Positions 1 through 6,085 of a stretch of 6,525 nt of DNA are shown piece by piece (within the stretch, counting starts at the first letter, position 1; each line of letters starts with the position of its first letter). The stretch is from NCBI GenBank assembly GCA_022574265.1, contig JACZSI010000102.1, forward strand, positions 1-6,525. The letters run 5' to 3'. The DNA is from Chloroflexota bacterium (GTDB lineage Bacteria; Chloroflexota; Dehalococcoidia; Lucifugimonadales; Australimonadaceae). A program made the translations under genes and the position numbers. Below the pieces are notes generated by a model. It searched no databases. It was not told the DNA's origin and worked only from the letters and a program-made list of their open reading frames with translations.

Positions 1-53
1 TACGAGCAGACGCTATGCCTTGAGCGCGCTCCTTGTGGGCCAGTCTCCCCTCG

Positions 54-72
54 CCCTTCGACAAGCTCAGGG
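54..72 (+). repeat. Dispersed repeat, 19-bp copy
   Basis: CCCTTCGACAAGCTCAGGG matches the first 19 bp of the minus-strand 28-bp repeats (4116-4098 and 4210-4192) with one substitution (A for G). It lies in the opposite orientation to them. Confidence 0.75.
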
Positions 73-92
73 TGAGCGGCCGAGAGGCCGTC

Positions 93-123
93 CCGTCCCC
101 CGTTCGTGCTGAGGCTCTCGAAG
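93..123 (-). repeat. Dispersed repeat, inverted partner of 3945-3974
   Basis: On the minus strand it starts CTTCGAGAGCCTCAG (123-109) and runs on through ACGAACG, a G-run and ACGG. The copy at 3945-3974 matches it in the opposite orientation with one substitution and one G-run length difference. Confidence 0.7.
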
Positions 124-235
124 TACGGACGAAGGCTCGCACCGAGCCGGGCTGCTCATGGCAAGCCGCACTGCTCCACCTGGCTGCTCGGGCGGCCGGA
201 GCGAGAGGCAGGCCAAGTGGGAGGGCCATGCTTGC

Positions 236-1009
236 CTACTCGTCTTCTTCTTTCCAGAAGCGCTCTTCGATGAAGTTCCAGCCCTTCGGCTTCAGCCGCG
301 CCTGCACGTCCTCGATCATGCCGGGGTTGCCGCAGAGGTAGACGACCGTGTCGTCCTTCGGCAGGCTCCACTTGGCCAGGTACTCCTCGACCAGCGTGTT
401 GACGCGCCCGGTGGGCCCCGCCCAGCTGCGGTTGCGCTCGGCGTTCGGACGGCTGACGGTCGTGACGTAGGTGATCGTGTCGGGGTGCTCGGCGGCGAGG
501 CGCTCGAGCTCCGTGTCGTAGACGAACTCGTCCTGGTGGCTCGCGCCCTCCATGACGAAGAACCGGTGGCCGCGCACGCCGTCCCGCTCGCTCTGGCGCA
601 GGATGGAAACGAACGGCGCGACTCCCGTGACCGTCCCCACCATCACGTGGTTGTGGTACTCGGGTTGGAAGGTGAAGACGCCCTTCGCCTTGGGCCGCAT
701 GGACACCGACTCCCCCACGTGCATGGCCCAGAGGAGCGGCGTCAGCTTCCCGCCATACTCGGGGAAGACGAACTCGACGAAGAGCTCGATGAGCTTCTCG
801 TAGGGCGCCGACGCGATCGAGTACGGGCGCTCGATGCCGTCCCGCCCGATGGTGATGTACTGGCCCGCCTTGAACGGGAACGGCACCTCCGGGCGCAGCC
901 ACATCAGGAACAGGTCCTCGCTGACCTCCTGCTTCTTGGCGATCCAGGCCTTGGGCAGCTTGGCCAGCCGCTCCCTCATGCGTTTCTGTCGTTCGGCGTC
1001 CGACGTCAT
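236..1009 (-). CDS. Ferredoxin-NADP(+) reductase-like FAD/NAD(P)-binding oxidoreductase
   Basis: 257 residues, the usual length of compact bacterial plant-type ferredoxin-NADP reductases, with an FAD-binding barrel followed by a pyridine-nucleotide Rossmann domain. The FAD motif is R61-P62-Y63-S64 in ERPYSIAS, preceded by FKAGQYITI (46-54). The nucleotide pyrophosphate loop is GTVTGVAPF (125-133), where the usual GTGTGxAP has Gly at the position of V127. The CGNP motif is at 226-229, and the C-terminus carries F251-W252, plausible for stacking on the flavin. There are no cluster cysteines, so unlike NfnA or dihydroorotate dehydrogenase electron-transfer subunits it carries FAD only. The ATG at 1009 overlaps the stop of the molybdopterin gene (ATGA), with a strong Shine-Dalgarno sequence upstream. 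An upstream in-frame ATG at 1498 would only read through the molybdopterin gene in another frame. The role is inferred: moving electrons between the complex or a ferredoxin and NADP(H) or NAD(H). Nucleotide specificity cannot be read from the sequence. Confidence 0.93.
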   Translation of the reverse strand: MTSDAERQKRMRERLAKLPKAWIAKKQEVSEDLFLMWLRPEVPFPFKAGQYITIGRDGIERPYSIASAPYEKLIELFVEFVFPEYGGKLTPLLWAMHVGESVSMRPKAKGVFTFQPEYHNHVMVGTVTGVAPFVSILRQSERDGVRGHRFFVMEGASHQDEFVYDTELERLAAEHPDTITYVTTVSRPNAERNRSWAGPTGRVNTLVEEYLAKWSLPKDDTVVYLCGNPGMIEDVQARLKPKGWNFIEERFWKEEDE

Positions 1010-3861
1010 GCGCCGGCCTCTCCCTCCTCGGCCTCGATGCGGACCGCCGCCGCGTTCAGCCGGGGTATGTGGTTCATCGCCTGTGGGTGCTCCGACGCAT
1101 CGACCTCGACGGCCAGCTCGCCGAAGAGCGTGGTGAGCGAGACGACGCCCGGTAGCACGCCCTCGGAGACGCGAACGATGCCGCGCCTTATCGTGCCGGC
1201 GGCGCCGGTCACGGCCGCTCGCTGGCCCTCCTCGAGGCCGGCGGCCTGGGCGTCGGCGGGGCTCAGCACGAGCTCCTCGTCGCGCTCGATGCGGTTGCGG
1301 CCGCCGTCCTCCGCGACTTCGGCGGGCCTGCCGGGCTGGGCGAGCACGCGGCCGTGGGCCAGCAGCAGCGGGAAGCGCGCGTCGTCGTGCGTGGGCCGCT
1401 CGCGCCACGTGAGCTCGCCGAGCCGCGCCTTGCCGTGGCGGAACTCGTCCGCGTACAGATCCGGCGTGCCGGCGTCGGACGCCGATGCGCAGGGCCACTG
1501 GATGCCGGTGCGCACCTCATTGGAGTAGAGCACCTGGGTCGGCAGCGGGTTGTCGTCTGAGGGCTTCGGCACGCTGATCGTCTCCGCCCGCAGTCGCTCG
1601 GCGGAGATGCCGGCGTACGCGGGGACGGCCTGGGCGATCTCGTCCAGCACCTGGTCCGGGCCCTCGTACTCGAAGCCGGTCGCGCCCATCCGGCCGGCGA
1701 TCGCGCAGAGCACGTCGAGGTCGGAGCGGGAGCGCACGTTCTTGTTCGTCAGCACGTGGCTCAGCAGCTGCACGCGCCGCTCGAGGTTCGTGAACGTGCC
1801 CGTCTTCTCCGCCCACTGCGACGCGGGCAGGACCACGTCCGCCTTCTGCGCGATCGGGGACAGGAACGCGTCGGTCACGACCAAGAAGCTCAAGCGCTCG
1901 AGCGCGGCGGCGACGTCGCCCAGCGTGCCGTCCTCGTAGTGGACGTGGTCCCCCATCAGCAGCATCGCGTCGAGGCGCCCGTTGCGGGCCGCGGCCAGCA
2001 TCGCGCGGCCCCCGGAGCCGGGAGCCGCCGGCACGTCGGCGCCCCACAGAGCGCCGATGCGCGCGCGGGCCTCGTCGTCCGCAAGCATGTCGTGGCCCGG
2101 CAGCACGCCCGGCCACACGCCCATGTCCCACGCGCCCTGGTCGTTGGCACCGTGGAAGAGCGGCATCACGCCCGCGCCCGGCACGCCGATGTTGCCGGTC
2201 AGCAGCGCCAGGTTGGCGACCGCGCGCGAGGCCGAGCGGCGCGTGCCGCCGGTCGAGGAATCGAGGCCGAAGATGATCGCGGACGGGCCGCCGGTGGCGT
2301 ACAGGCGCGCGGCCTCCTCGATCTGCTCGGCGGGCACGCCGGTCTCGCGTGCGACCGCGTCGAGCGTGAACGGCGCGAGCGATTCCATGAGCTCGGTCCA
2401 GCCCTCGCACCGGTCGTCGGCGAAACCGTGGTCGACGAGCCCGCCGTCGACGATCGCGCGCAGCATGCCACCGAGCAGCGCGCCCTCCATGCCGGGGTAG
2501 GGGCGCAGCCAGAGGTGCGCGAAGCGCGTCAGCTCGACCTCCCGGTGGTCGATCACGATGAGCTGCTGCGTGCCCTCGCGGACGGCGCGCTTGATCGGCA
2601 GCGCGACGATGTTCTGCTCCTCCGTCACGTTGGCGGCGACCGCCATCACGACGGACGAGAGCTTGAGGTCCCAGATGCTCATGCTGCCCGCCGCGTAGCC
2701 GAGCACGTCGTGCAGCCCCTCGACCATGCCGGGCCGGTCGTTGGAGACGACGTCCACGTTGTTCGAGCCCATCACGACGCGCGCGAACTTCTGGGCGACG
2801 TAGAGCTCCTCGTTCGTGTTGCGCGGGCCCGCGATGAGGCCGAAGCGCTTGTTCCGGTGCGCCGCGAAGCCGTCGGCCGCGGCCTGGAGCGCGTCTTCCC
2901 ACGTCGCCTCCACGAGCTCGCCGCCGCGGCGGACCAGCGGGTGCTGGAGCCGGCGCTTGTCGTTCACGTAGTCGAACCCGAACTTGCCCTTGAAGCAGGC
3001 CTGCCCCTGGTTCACCGGCGAGTTGAGCTCCGGGATCGCGCGGACCACCTTCTCCCAGCTGTTGACCTCGTACGTCATCATGCAGCCGACCGGGCACTCG
3101 GCGCAGATCGACTGCTCGGTGCGCGCAGGCCGCTCCCACTTGTAGTCGCTCTCCACCAGCGCACCGACCGGGCAGACGTCGATGCAGGCGCCGCAGAACT
3201 CGCACCCCGCCTCCAGCAGCGAGGAGCCCATGACCGTGCCCACGAGCACCTGGCCGGCGCGCTCGGTCAGCGTGAGCGCCACGTCGCCGCGCAGCTCGTC
3301 GCAGGCGCGCGTGCACCGCGCGCACACGATGCAGAGGTTGTAGTCGCGGTCGTAGAAGGGGTCCTTCGTCTCGACCTGGAGCTCCCTGTATTGATAGGTC
3401 AGCGGCGAGTTCAGCCCCTGCGTGTGGAAGCGCGTCGTGTCCTTGAGCTCGCACCGCTCGTTCTTCGGGCACGTCACGCACCGGTCGTTCACGTCGACGT
3501 GGCGCAGGCAGATGTCCTGCGGACCGCACAGGTCCACGCGGTGGCAGGTCAAACAGCCGTGGGGGTGCTCGGACAGCAGCAGGTCGAGCGTGGCGTCGCG
3601 CACGGCCAGCGGCGCCTCGGCGTGCGTGTGCACGACCATGCCGTCGGCCACGGGCAGCGTGCACGATGCCAGCGTCGCCGTGCCCCGCGGGCCCTCGACG
3701 TCCACCACGCACATGCGGCAGGCGCCGTACGGCTTCATCCCGGGGTGGTAGCACAGATACGGGATGTAGATGCCGGCCTCGTTGGCGGCTTGCAGGACCA
3801 CCTGGTCCGGCGCCGCGCGCACCACGCGGCCGTCGATCGTGATCGTTAGCTGATCAGCCAT
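1006..3861 (-). CDS. Formate dehydrogenase alpha/NuoG-like iron-sulfur molybdopterin oxidoreductase lacking the catalytic Cys/Sec
   Basis: 951 residues, the usual size of FdsA/FdhA. The N-terminal [2Fe-2S] ferredoxin domain has C37, C48, C51 and C67. An expanded His/Cys region (99-137) follows: HPHGC with C103, C106, C112, C118, then C128, C131, C137. Two ferredoxin-type [4Fe-4S] motifs follow, C177/C180/C183/C187 and C220/C223/C226/C230. The MopB [4Fe-4S] site is C253-x2-C256-x3-C260 with C289-F-K291-G. The bis-MGD core spans about 303-745, with R546 in SRAVANLALLTGN, NDQGAWDMG at 573-581 and KTGTFTN at 686-692. The C-terminal dinucleotide-binding domain is about 829-945. Formate dehydrogenases have V-(C/U)-H-x-P near residue 375; here the loop is N374-D375-R376-P377-G378, with no Cys, no Sec (no in-frame TGA) and no His. 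The ATG at 3861 has a good ribosome binding site. Its TGA overlaps the next gene's ATG. It is likely the electron-accepting large subunit for NuoEF; its substrate is unknown and formate is doubtful. Confidence 0.93.
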   Translation of the reverse strand: MADQLTITIDGRVVRAAPDQVVLQAANEAGIYIPYLCYHPGMKPYGACRMCVVDVEGPRGTATLASCTLPVADGMVVHTHAEAPLAVRDATLDLLLSEHPHGCLTCHRVDLCGPQDICLRHVDVNDRCVTCPKNERCELKDTTRFHTQGLNSPLTYQYRELQVETKDPFYDRDYNLCIVCARCTRACDELRGDVALTLTERAGQVLVGTVMGSSLLEAGCEFCGACIDVCPVGALVESDYKWERPARTEQSICAECPVGCMMTYEVNSWEKVVRAIPELNSPVNQGQACFKGKFGFDYVNDKRRLQHPLVRRGGELVEATWEDALQAAADGFAAHRNKRFGLIAGPRNTNEELYVAQKFARVVMGSNNVDVVSNDRPGMVEGLHDVLGYAAGSMSIWDLKLSSVVMAVAANVTEEQNIVALPIKRAVREGTQQLIVIDHREVELTRFAHLWLRPYPGMEGALLGGMLRAIVDGGLVDHGFADDRCEGWTELMESLAPFTLDAVARETGVPAEQIEEAARLYATGGPSAIIFGLDSSTGGTRRSASRAVANLALLTGNIGVPGAGVMPLFHGANDQGAWDMGVWPGVLPGHDMLADDEARARIGALWGADVPAAPGSGGRAMLAAARNGRLDAMLLMGDHVHYEDGTLGDVAAALERLSFLVVTDAFLSPIAQKADVVLPASQWAEKTGTFTNLERRVQLLSHVLTNKNVRSRSDLDVLCAIAGRMGATGFEYEGPDQVLDEIAQAVPAYAGISAERLRAETISVPKPSDDNPLPTQVLYSNEVRTGIQWPCASASDAGTPDLYADEFRHGKARLGELTWRERPTHDDARFPLLLAHGRVLAQPGRPAEVAEDGGRNRIERDEELVLSPADAQAAGLEEGQRAAVTGAAGTIRRGIVRVSEGVLPGVVSLTTLFGELAVEVDASEHPQAMNHIPRLNAAAVRIEAEEGEAGA
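1017..1028 (-). promoter_or_regulatory. Ribosome binding site of the reductase gene, inside the upstream coding region
   Basis: On the minus strand this reads AGGAGGGAGAGG. The GGAGAGG part ends 7 nt before the ATG at 1009, and the AGGAGG part 13 nt before it. It lies within codons for the acidic C-terminal tail (EAEEGEAGA) of the molybdopterin subunit. With the ATGA overlap it indicates coupled, efficient translation of the reductase. Confidence 0.7.
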
Positions 3862-3870
3862 GCGGTTCGA

Positions 3871-3881
3871 CCCTCACTTCC
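3871..3881 (-). promoter_or_regulatory. Ribosome binding site of the molybdopterin subunit gene
   Basis: On the minus strand this reads GGAAGTGAGGG, ending 9 nt before the ATG at 3861. It supports that start and allows initiation independent of the upstream nuoF, which ends 424 bp earlier. Confidence 0.7.
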
Positions 3882-3915
3882 AAAAGCTAGCGGCGCGCGA
3901 CGGCCAGTCCCGTAG

Positions 3916-3934
3916 GGGCGCACGGCGTGCGCCC
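3916..3934. repeat. Perfect hairpin, GGGCGCAC/GTGCGCCC
   Basis: The 8-bp arms GGGCGCAC (3916-3923) and GTGCGCCC (3927-3934) surround the 3-nt loop GGC. It lies next to the inverted-arm repeat at 3937 and within 60 bp upstream of the molybdopterin gene's ribosome binding site in the transcript. It resembles other dispersed palindromes of GC-rich genomes and could also fold in the 5' leader. Confidence 0.6.
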
Positions 3935-3936
3935 TG

Positions 3937-3974
3937 CGTTCGTCCTTCGAGAGCCTCAGGACGAACGGGGACGG
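3937..3974 (+). repeat. Dispersed repeat with strong inverted arms
   Basis: CGTTCGTCCT (3937-3946) and AGGACGAACG (3958-3967) are perfect 10-bp inverted arms around the core CTTCGAGAGCCTCAG (3945-3959). Inside the loop GAG/CTC can pair further. Positions 3945-3974 match the minus strand of 93-123 with one substitution and one extra G, so it is an inverted copy of that element. Confidence 0.75.
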
Positions 3975-3985
3975 ACCGCGGTCCG
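3972..3985. repeat. 14-bp perfect palindrome
   Basis: CGGACCGCGGTCCG is identical on both strands. It directly abuts the end of the repeat copy at 3945-3974. It could be an operator for a dimeric regulator or simply part of the repeat cluster; nothing in the window decides between these. Confidence 0.45.
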
Positions 3986-4088
3986 GGCCGAGCGTCGGCA
4001 TCCCTTGCGCCGCAGCGCGGCCCCGTCCGTAGCGCCGCGGGCCGTAAGTCCTCCGCATCTGCTCTCGTGGCGTCGAATGGGGAGTGCA

Positions 4089-4116
4089 GAGAGCCTGCCC
4101 TGAGCCTGTCGAAGGG
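4089..4116 (-). repeat. Dispersed repeat, copy 2 of an exact 28-bp direct pair
   Basis: Exact match to 4183-4210 in the same orientation. Flanking bases differ on both sides (GTGCA before this copy, CTGGC before the other), so the shared unit is 28 bp. A G-rich hairpin, GGGGC-TCT-GCCCC (4115-4127), begins at its end. Confidence 0.85.
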
Positions 4117-4156
4117 GGCTCTGCCCCTCTGCCGGGGGCACGGGGGTGTCCCCCGT
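4115..4156. repeat. Two compact G/C-tract hairpins between the 28-bp repeats
   Basis: GGGGC-TCT-GCCCC (4115-4127) and ACGGGGG-TGT-CCCCCGT (4140-4156) are perfect 5-bp and 7-bp stems with 3-nt loops, separated by a short stretch containing another G-run. They can form in RNA from either strand. No T-tract follows on the minus strand, so neither is an ordinary terminator. Confidence 0.6.
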
Positions 4157-4182
4157 ATTCGGCTTTATTCCCCCTTCCTGGC

Positions 4183-4210
4183 GAGAGCCTGCCCTGAGCC
4201 TGTCGAAGGG
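4183..4210 (-). repeat. Dispersed repeat, copy 1 of an exact 28-bp direct pair
   Basis: Identical base for base to 4089-4116, offset by 94 bp. On the minus strand it starts CCCTTCGACAGGCTCAGGG and continues into CAGGCTCTC. It is the same family as the copies at 54-72, 93-123 and 3937-3974. Repeats of this type are scattered in intergenic DNA of many GC-rich genomes. Confidence 0.85.
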
Positions 4211-4243
4211 AAGGGGGCCAGGGGGATGGTCGAAACGGCTGTA

Positions 4244-4283
4244 GGACACCGACGGTATCCAACAAGACCTGGGGTCGGTGCCC
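4244..4283 (-). other. Stem-loop immediately after the nuoF stop codon
   Basis: In the minus-strand transcript GGGCACCGAC (4283-4274) can pair with GTCGGTGTCC (4253-4244). This gives a 10-bp stem with one G-U pair and a 20-nt loop, starting two bases after the nuoF TGA. No U-tract follows, so it is not a standard intrinsic terminator. It could stabilise the upstream nuoEF message or act as a processing or attenuation site. Function is inference only. Confidence 0.4.
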
Positions 4284-4285
4284 GA

Positions 4286-6085
4286 TCATCCGCCATCCTC
4301 CGATGGCGCCGCCGAGACGCCCACCGGCTCGGGGCGCGCGACGAAGTCGGCCTTGACGACCGCCGTCGGCGTCTCGCCGGCGAGCTGCGCGCCGCGCAGC
4401 GGGGCCCGCGGGCTCACGAGCGTGCCGAGGTCGCGCGCCGCGCCGGGGTTGCACTGGGCGGCGAACTCGTCGCCGAAGAACTTCACGGCCGAGGCGACGG
4501 GGTTGTACCCGAGCTGACCGTGGCCGCAGAGCGAGCCCACCTTCATGTTGGATCCGATGCGCTCCATCAGCGCCATGTCCTCCGGCCGGCCCTCGCCGGC
4601 GCACAGGCGGTCGAGCACCTCGAGGAGGTGGCTCATCCCCAGCCGGCACGGGAAGCACTTGCCGCAGGACTCCATCTGGTCGAAGGCGAGCAGGTTGCGC
4701 GTCAGGTCGACCACCGAGCGGTCCTCGTTGCAGACGATCAGCCCACCCGAGCCGAACATCGCTCCTGCCGCCGCCATCACGTCCAGGTCGAGGATGATGT
4801 CGAGCTGGTCGACCGGCAGGACGCCTCCCAGCGGGCCGCCGGTCTGCACGAACTTGAGCGCCTTCCCGCCGGGGTCGCCGCCGCCGCACTCCTCGATCAC
4901 CTGGCGCATCGTCAGGCCGAACGGCACCTCGACCAACCCCGGATAGGTGATGTCGCCGGAGAGGCAGGCGATGGCCGTGCCCGGGCTCTTCTCCGTGCCG
5001 ATGCCCCTGAACCACGCGGCGCCCCGGCGCACGATCTCCGGCACGTACGCCAGCGTCTTGATGTTGTTGATGTTCGACGGCTTGCCCCACACGCCCACCG
5101 CCGCGGGGAACGGCGGGCGGAAGCGCGGCATCGACCGCTTGCCCTCGATCGCCTCCATGAGCGCCGTCTCCTCGCCGGCGACGTACGATTCGCCGACGAG
5201 CGAGACATCCATCTCGAACGCGAAGTCCGTGCCCAAGATGTGCTCGCCGAGGAGGCCGTTGGCATAGCACGCCTCGATCGCCGCGCGCGTGCGGTCGATG
5301 GGCGCGTCGTGGCCGTGGCGGATGAAGACGATGCCGTTGGACGCGCCCGTGGCGAACCCGGCGATGATGCAGCCCTCGATCAGCGTGAACGGGTCGGCCT
5401 CGAGGATCGTCTTGTCGTTGAAGGCGCCGGGGTCACCCTCCTCGGCATTGCACAGGATGTACTTCTCGGGAGCCGGGTTACCGGCGAGGAACCCCCACTT
5501 CACGCCCGTCGGGAACGCGGCCCCCCCACGGCCACGGAGCCCCGAGTCCTTCACCTCCTGGAGCACGAGCTCCGGGTCGAGCTCCGAGACCGCGCGCTCC
5601 AACCCCGCGAAGCCGCCGCGCGCGACGTACTGGTCGATGTCGGCCGGGTCGATCTCGCCCGCGTTGCGCAGCGCGATCCGCTGCTGGAGGCGCATCATCG
5701 GCAGGTCCTCGCGCCGGGGCAGTCCGGGGTGGTCGGAGTCGACGGTGGCCAGGGCCAGCTCCACGACCGGCTCGCCGTTCTTGATGTGCTGCTCCACGAT
5801 CGCCGGGACGTGCTCCGGACCGACGTTGGCATACAGCACGCGCGCCGAGGCCGGCACGTAGACGTCGACGAGCGGCTCCGCGTAGCACAGCCCCGTCGAG
5901 CCGACCTCCGAGACGGTGGCGTCGATACCGGCCTGGGCGAGGTCGTGCCGGAGCGCGCCGAGCGTGTCGCGCGCGCCGGCCGCCATGCCCAAGAGACCCG
6001 TGCTCACGCGGACCCAAGGCTTCATGTGCAGCTCGGTCCAGCGCGCGCTCGCGCGGGCCTTCAGCTTGTCGTACGCCTCACTCAT
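4286..6085 (-). CDS. nuoF: NuoF-like NADH-binding flavoprotein subunit (FMN, [4Fe-4S])
   Basis: This is the 51 kDa/FdsB-type subunit, which oxidises NADH (or reduces NAD+) at FMN and passes electrons to a [4Fe-4S] cluster. From the ATG at 6085 it is 599 residues. The glycine-rich loop GLRGRGG is at 182-188, CNAEEGDPGAF begins at C212, and GEETALMEAIEG is at 304-315. The cluster ligands are C474, C477, C480 and C520 (C-x2-C-x2-C-x39-C). Residues about 22-115 form the thioredoxin-like N-domain found in HydB/FdsB proteins. Its [2Fe-2S] ligands are mostly lost: the first pair is replaced within STGLLGMAAGA (28-38) and the third by S63, leaving only C67. There is no C-terminal ferredoxin domain as in HydB, only a short Pro/Ala tail. 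The start at 6085 (MSEAYDKLK) suits the family; an in-frame ATG at 6106 would add seven residues. Neither has a clear Shine-Dalgarno sequence, so translation is probably coupled to nuoE through the 8 bp overlap. Confidence 0.95.
   Translation of the reverse strand: MSEAYDKLKARASARWTELHMKPWVRVSTGLLGMAAGARDTLGALRHDLAQAGIDATVSEVGSTGLCYAEPLVDVYVPASARVLYANVGPEHVPAIVEQHIKNGEPVVELALATVDSDHPGLPRREDLPMMRLQQRIALRNAGEIDPADIDQYVARGGFAGLERAVSELDPELVLQEVKDSGLRGRGGAAFPTGVKWGFLAGNPAPEKYILCNAEEGDPGAFNDKTILEADPFTLIEGCIIAGFATGASNGIVFIRHGHDAPIDRTRAAIEACYANGLLGEHILGTDFAFEMDVSLVGESYVAGEETALMEAIEGKRSMPRFRPPFPAAVGVWGKPSNINNIKTLAYVPEIVRRGAAWFRGIGTEKSPGTAIACLSGDITYPGLVEVPFGLTMRQVIEECGGGDPGGKALKFVQTGGPLGGVLPVDQLDIILDLDVMAAAGAMFGSGGLIVCNEDRSVVDLTRNLLAFDQMESCGKCFPCRLGMSHLLEVLDRLCAGEGRPEDMALMERIGSNMKVGSLCGHGQLGYNPVASAVKFFGDEFAAQCNPGAARDLGTLVSPRAPLRGAQLAGETPTAVVKADFVARPEPVGVSAAPSEDGG

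Larger units (their letters stand above)
1..235. other. Non-coding region downstream of the reductase gene
   Basis: No credible gene was seen in the 235 bp after the reductase stop (TAG at 236). It contains two copies of the dispersed repeat and small hairpins: CGGCC-GAGA-GGCCG (77-90) and GGCTCG-CAC-CGAGCC (134-148). No stem followed by a T-tract was found on the minus strand, so the operon end cannot be placed here with confidence. Confidence 0.65.
3862..4285. other. Repeat-rich intergenic region inside the operon
   Basis: This 424-bp gap separates nuoF from the molybdopterin gene, whereas the other two junctions overlap. It shows no credible gene on either strand: open frames across it are repeat translations such as LSLSKG and PEPVEG. 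It holds the nuoF-proximal stem-loop, two identical 28-bp repeats, several G- and C-tract hairpins, a 14-bp palindrome, two larger inverted repeats and the ribosome binding site of the next gene. No convincing -35/-10 pair was seen on the minus strand. Confidence 0.8.

Noticed and set aside
134..148. Intrinsic terminator for the operon
   Set aside because: The stem GGCTCG/CGAGCC has only 6 bp and is followed on the minus strand by TTCGTCCG, not a T-tract.
158..1528. 456-codon open frame on the plus strand and long minus-strand frames over the same area
   Set aside because: They overlap the reductase and the end of the molybdopterin gene in wrong frames and contain no known motif.
2700..2760. 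Possible selenocysteine codon in the large subunit
   Set aside because: The codons of the active-site loop were read directly: there is no in-frame TGA, and the frame is open throughout.
1756..3849. 697-codon open frame on the plus strand
   Set aside because: It is antisense to the molybdopterin gene, whose motifs are unmistakable. The composition is low-complexity and no family is visible.
4089..4210. Possible CRISPR array
   Set aside because: There are only two exact repeats with one interval, further copies are dispersed and inverted, and no cas gene is present.
54..4210. Insertion sequence or composite transposon
   Set aside because: No transposase gene or target-site duplication was seen. 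The inverted copies alone do not show a mobile element.
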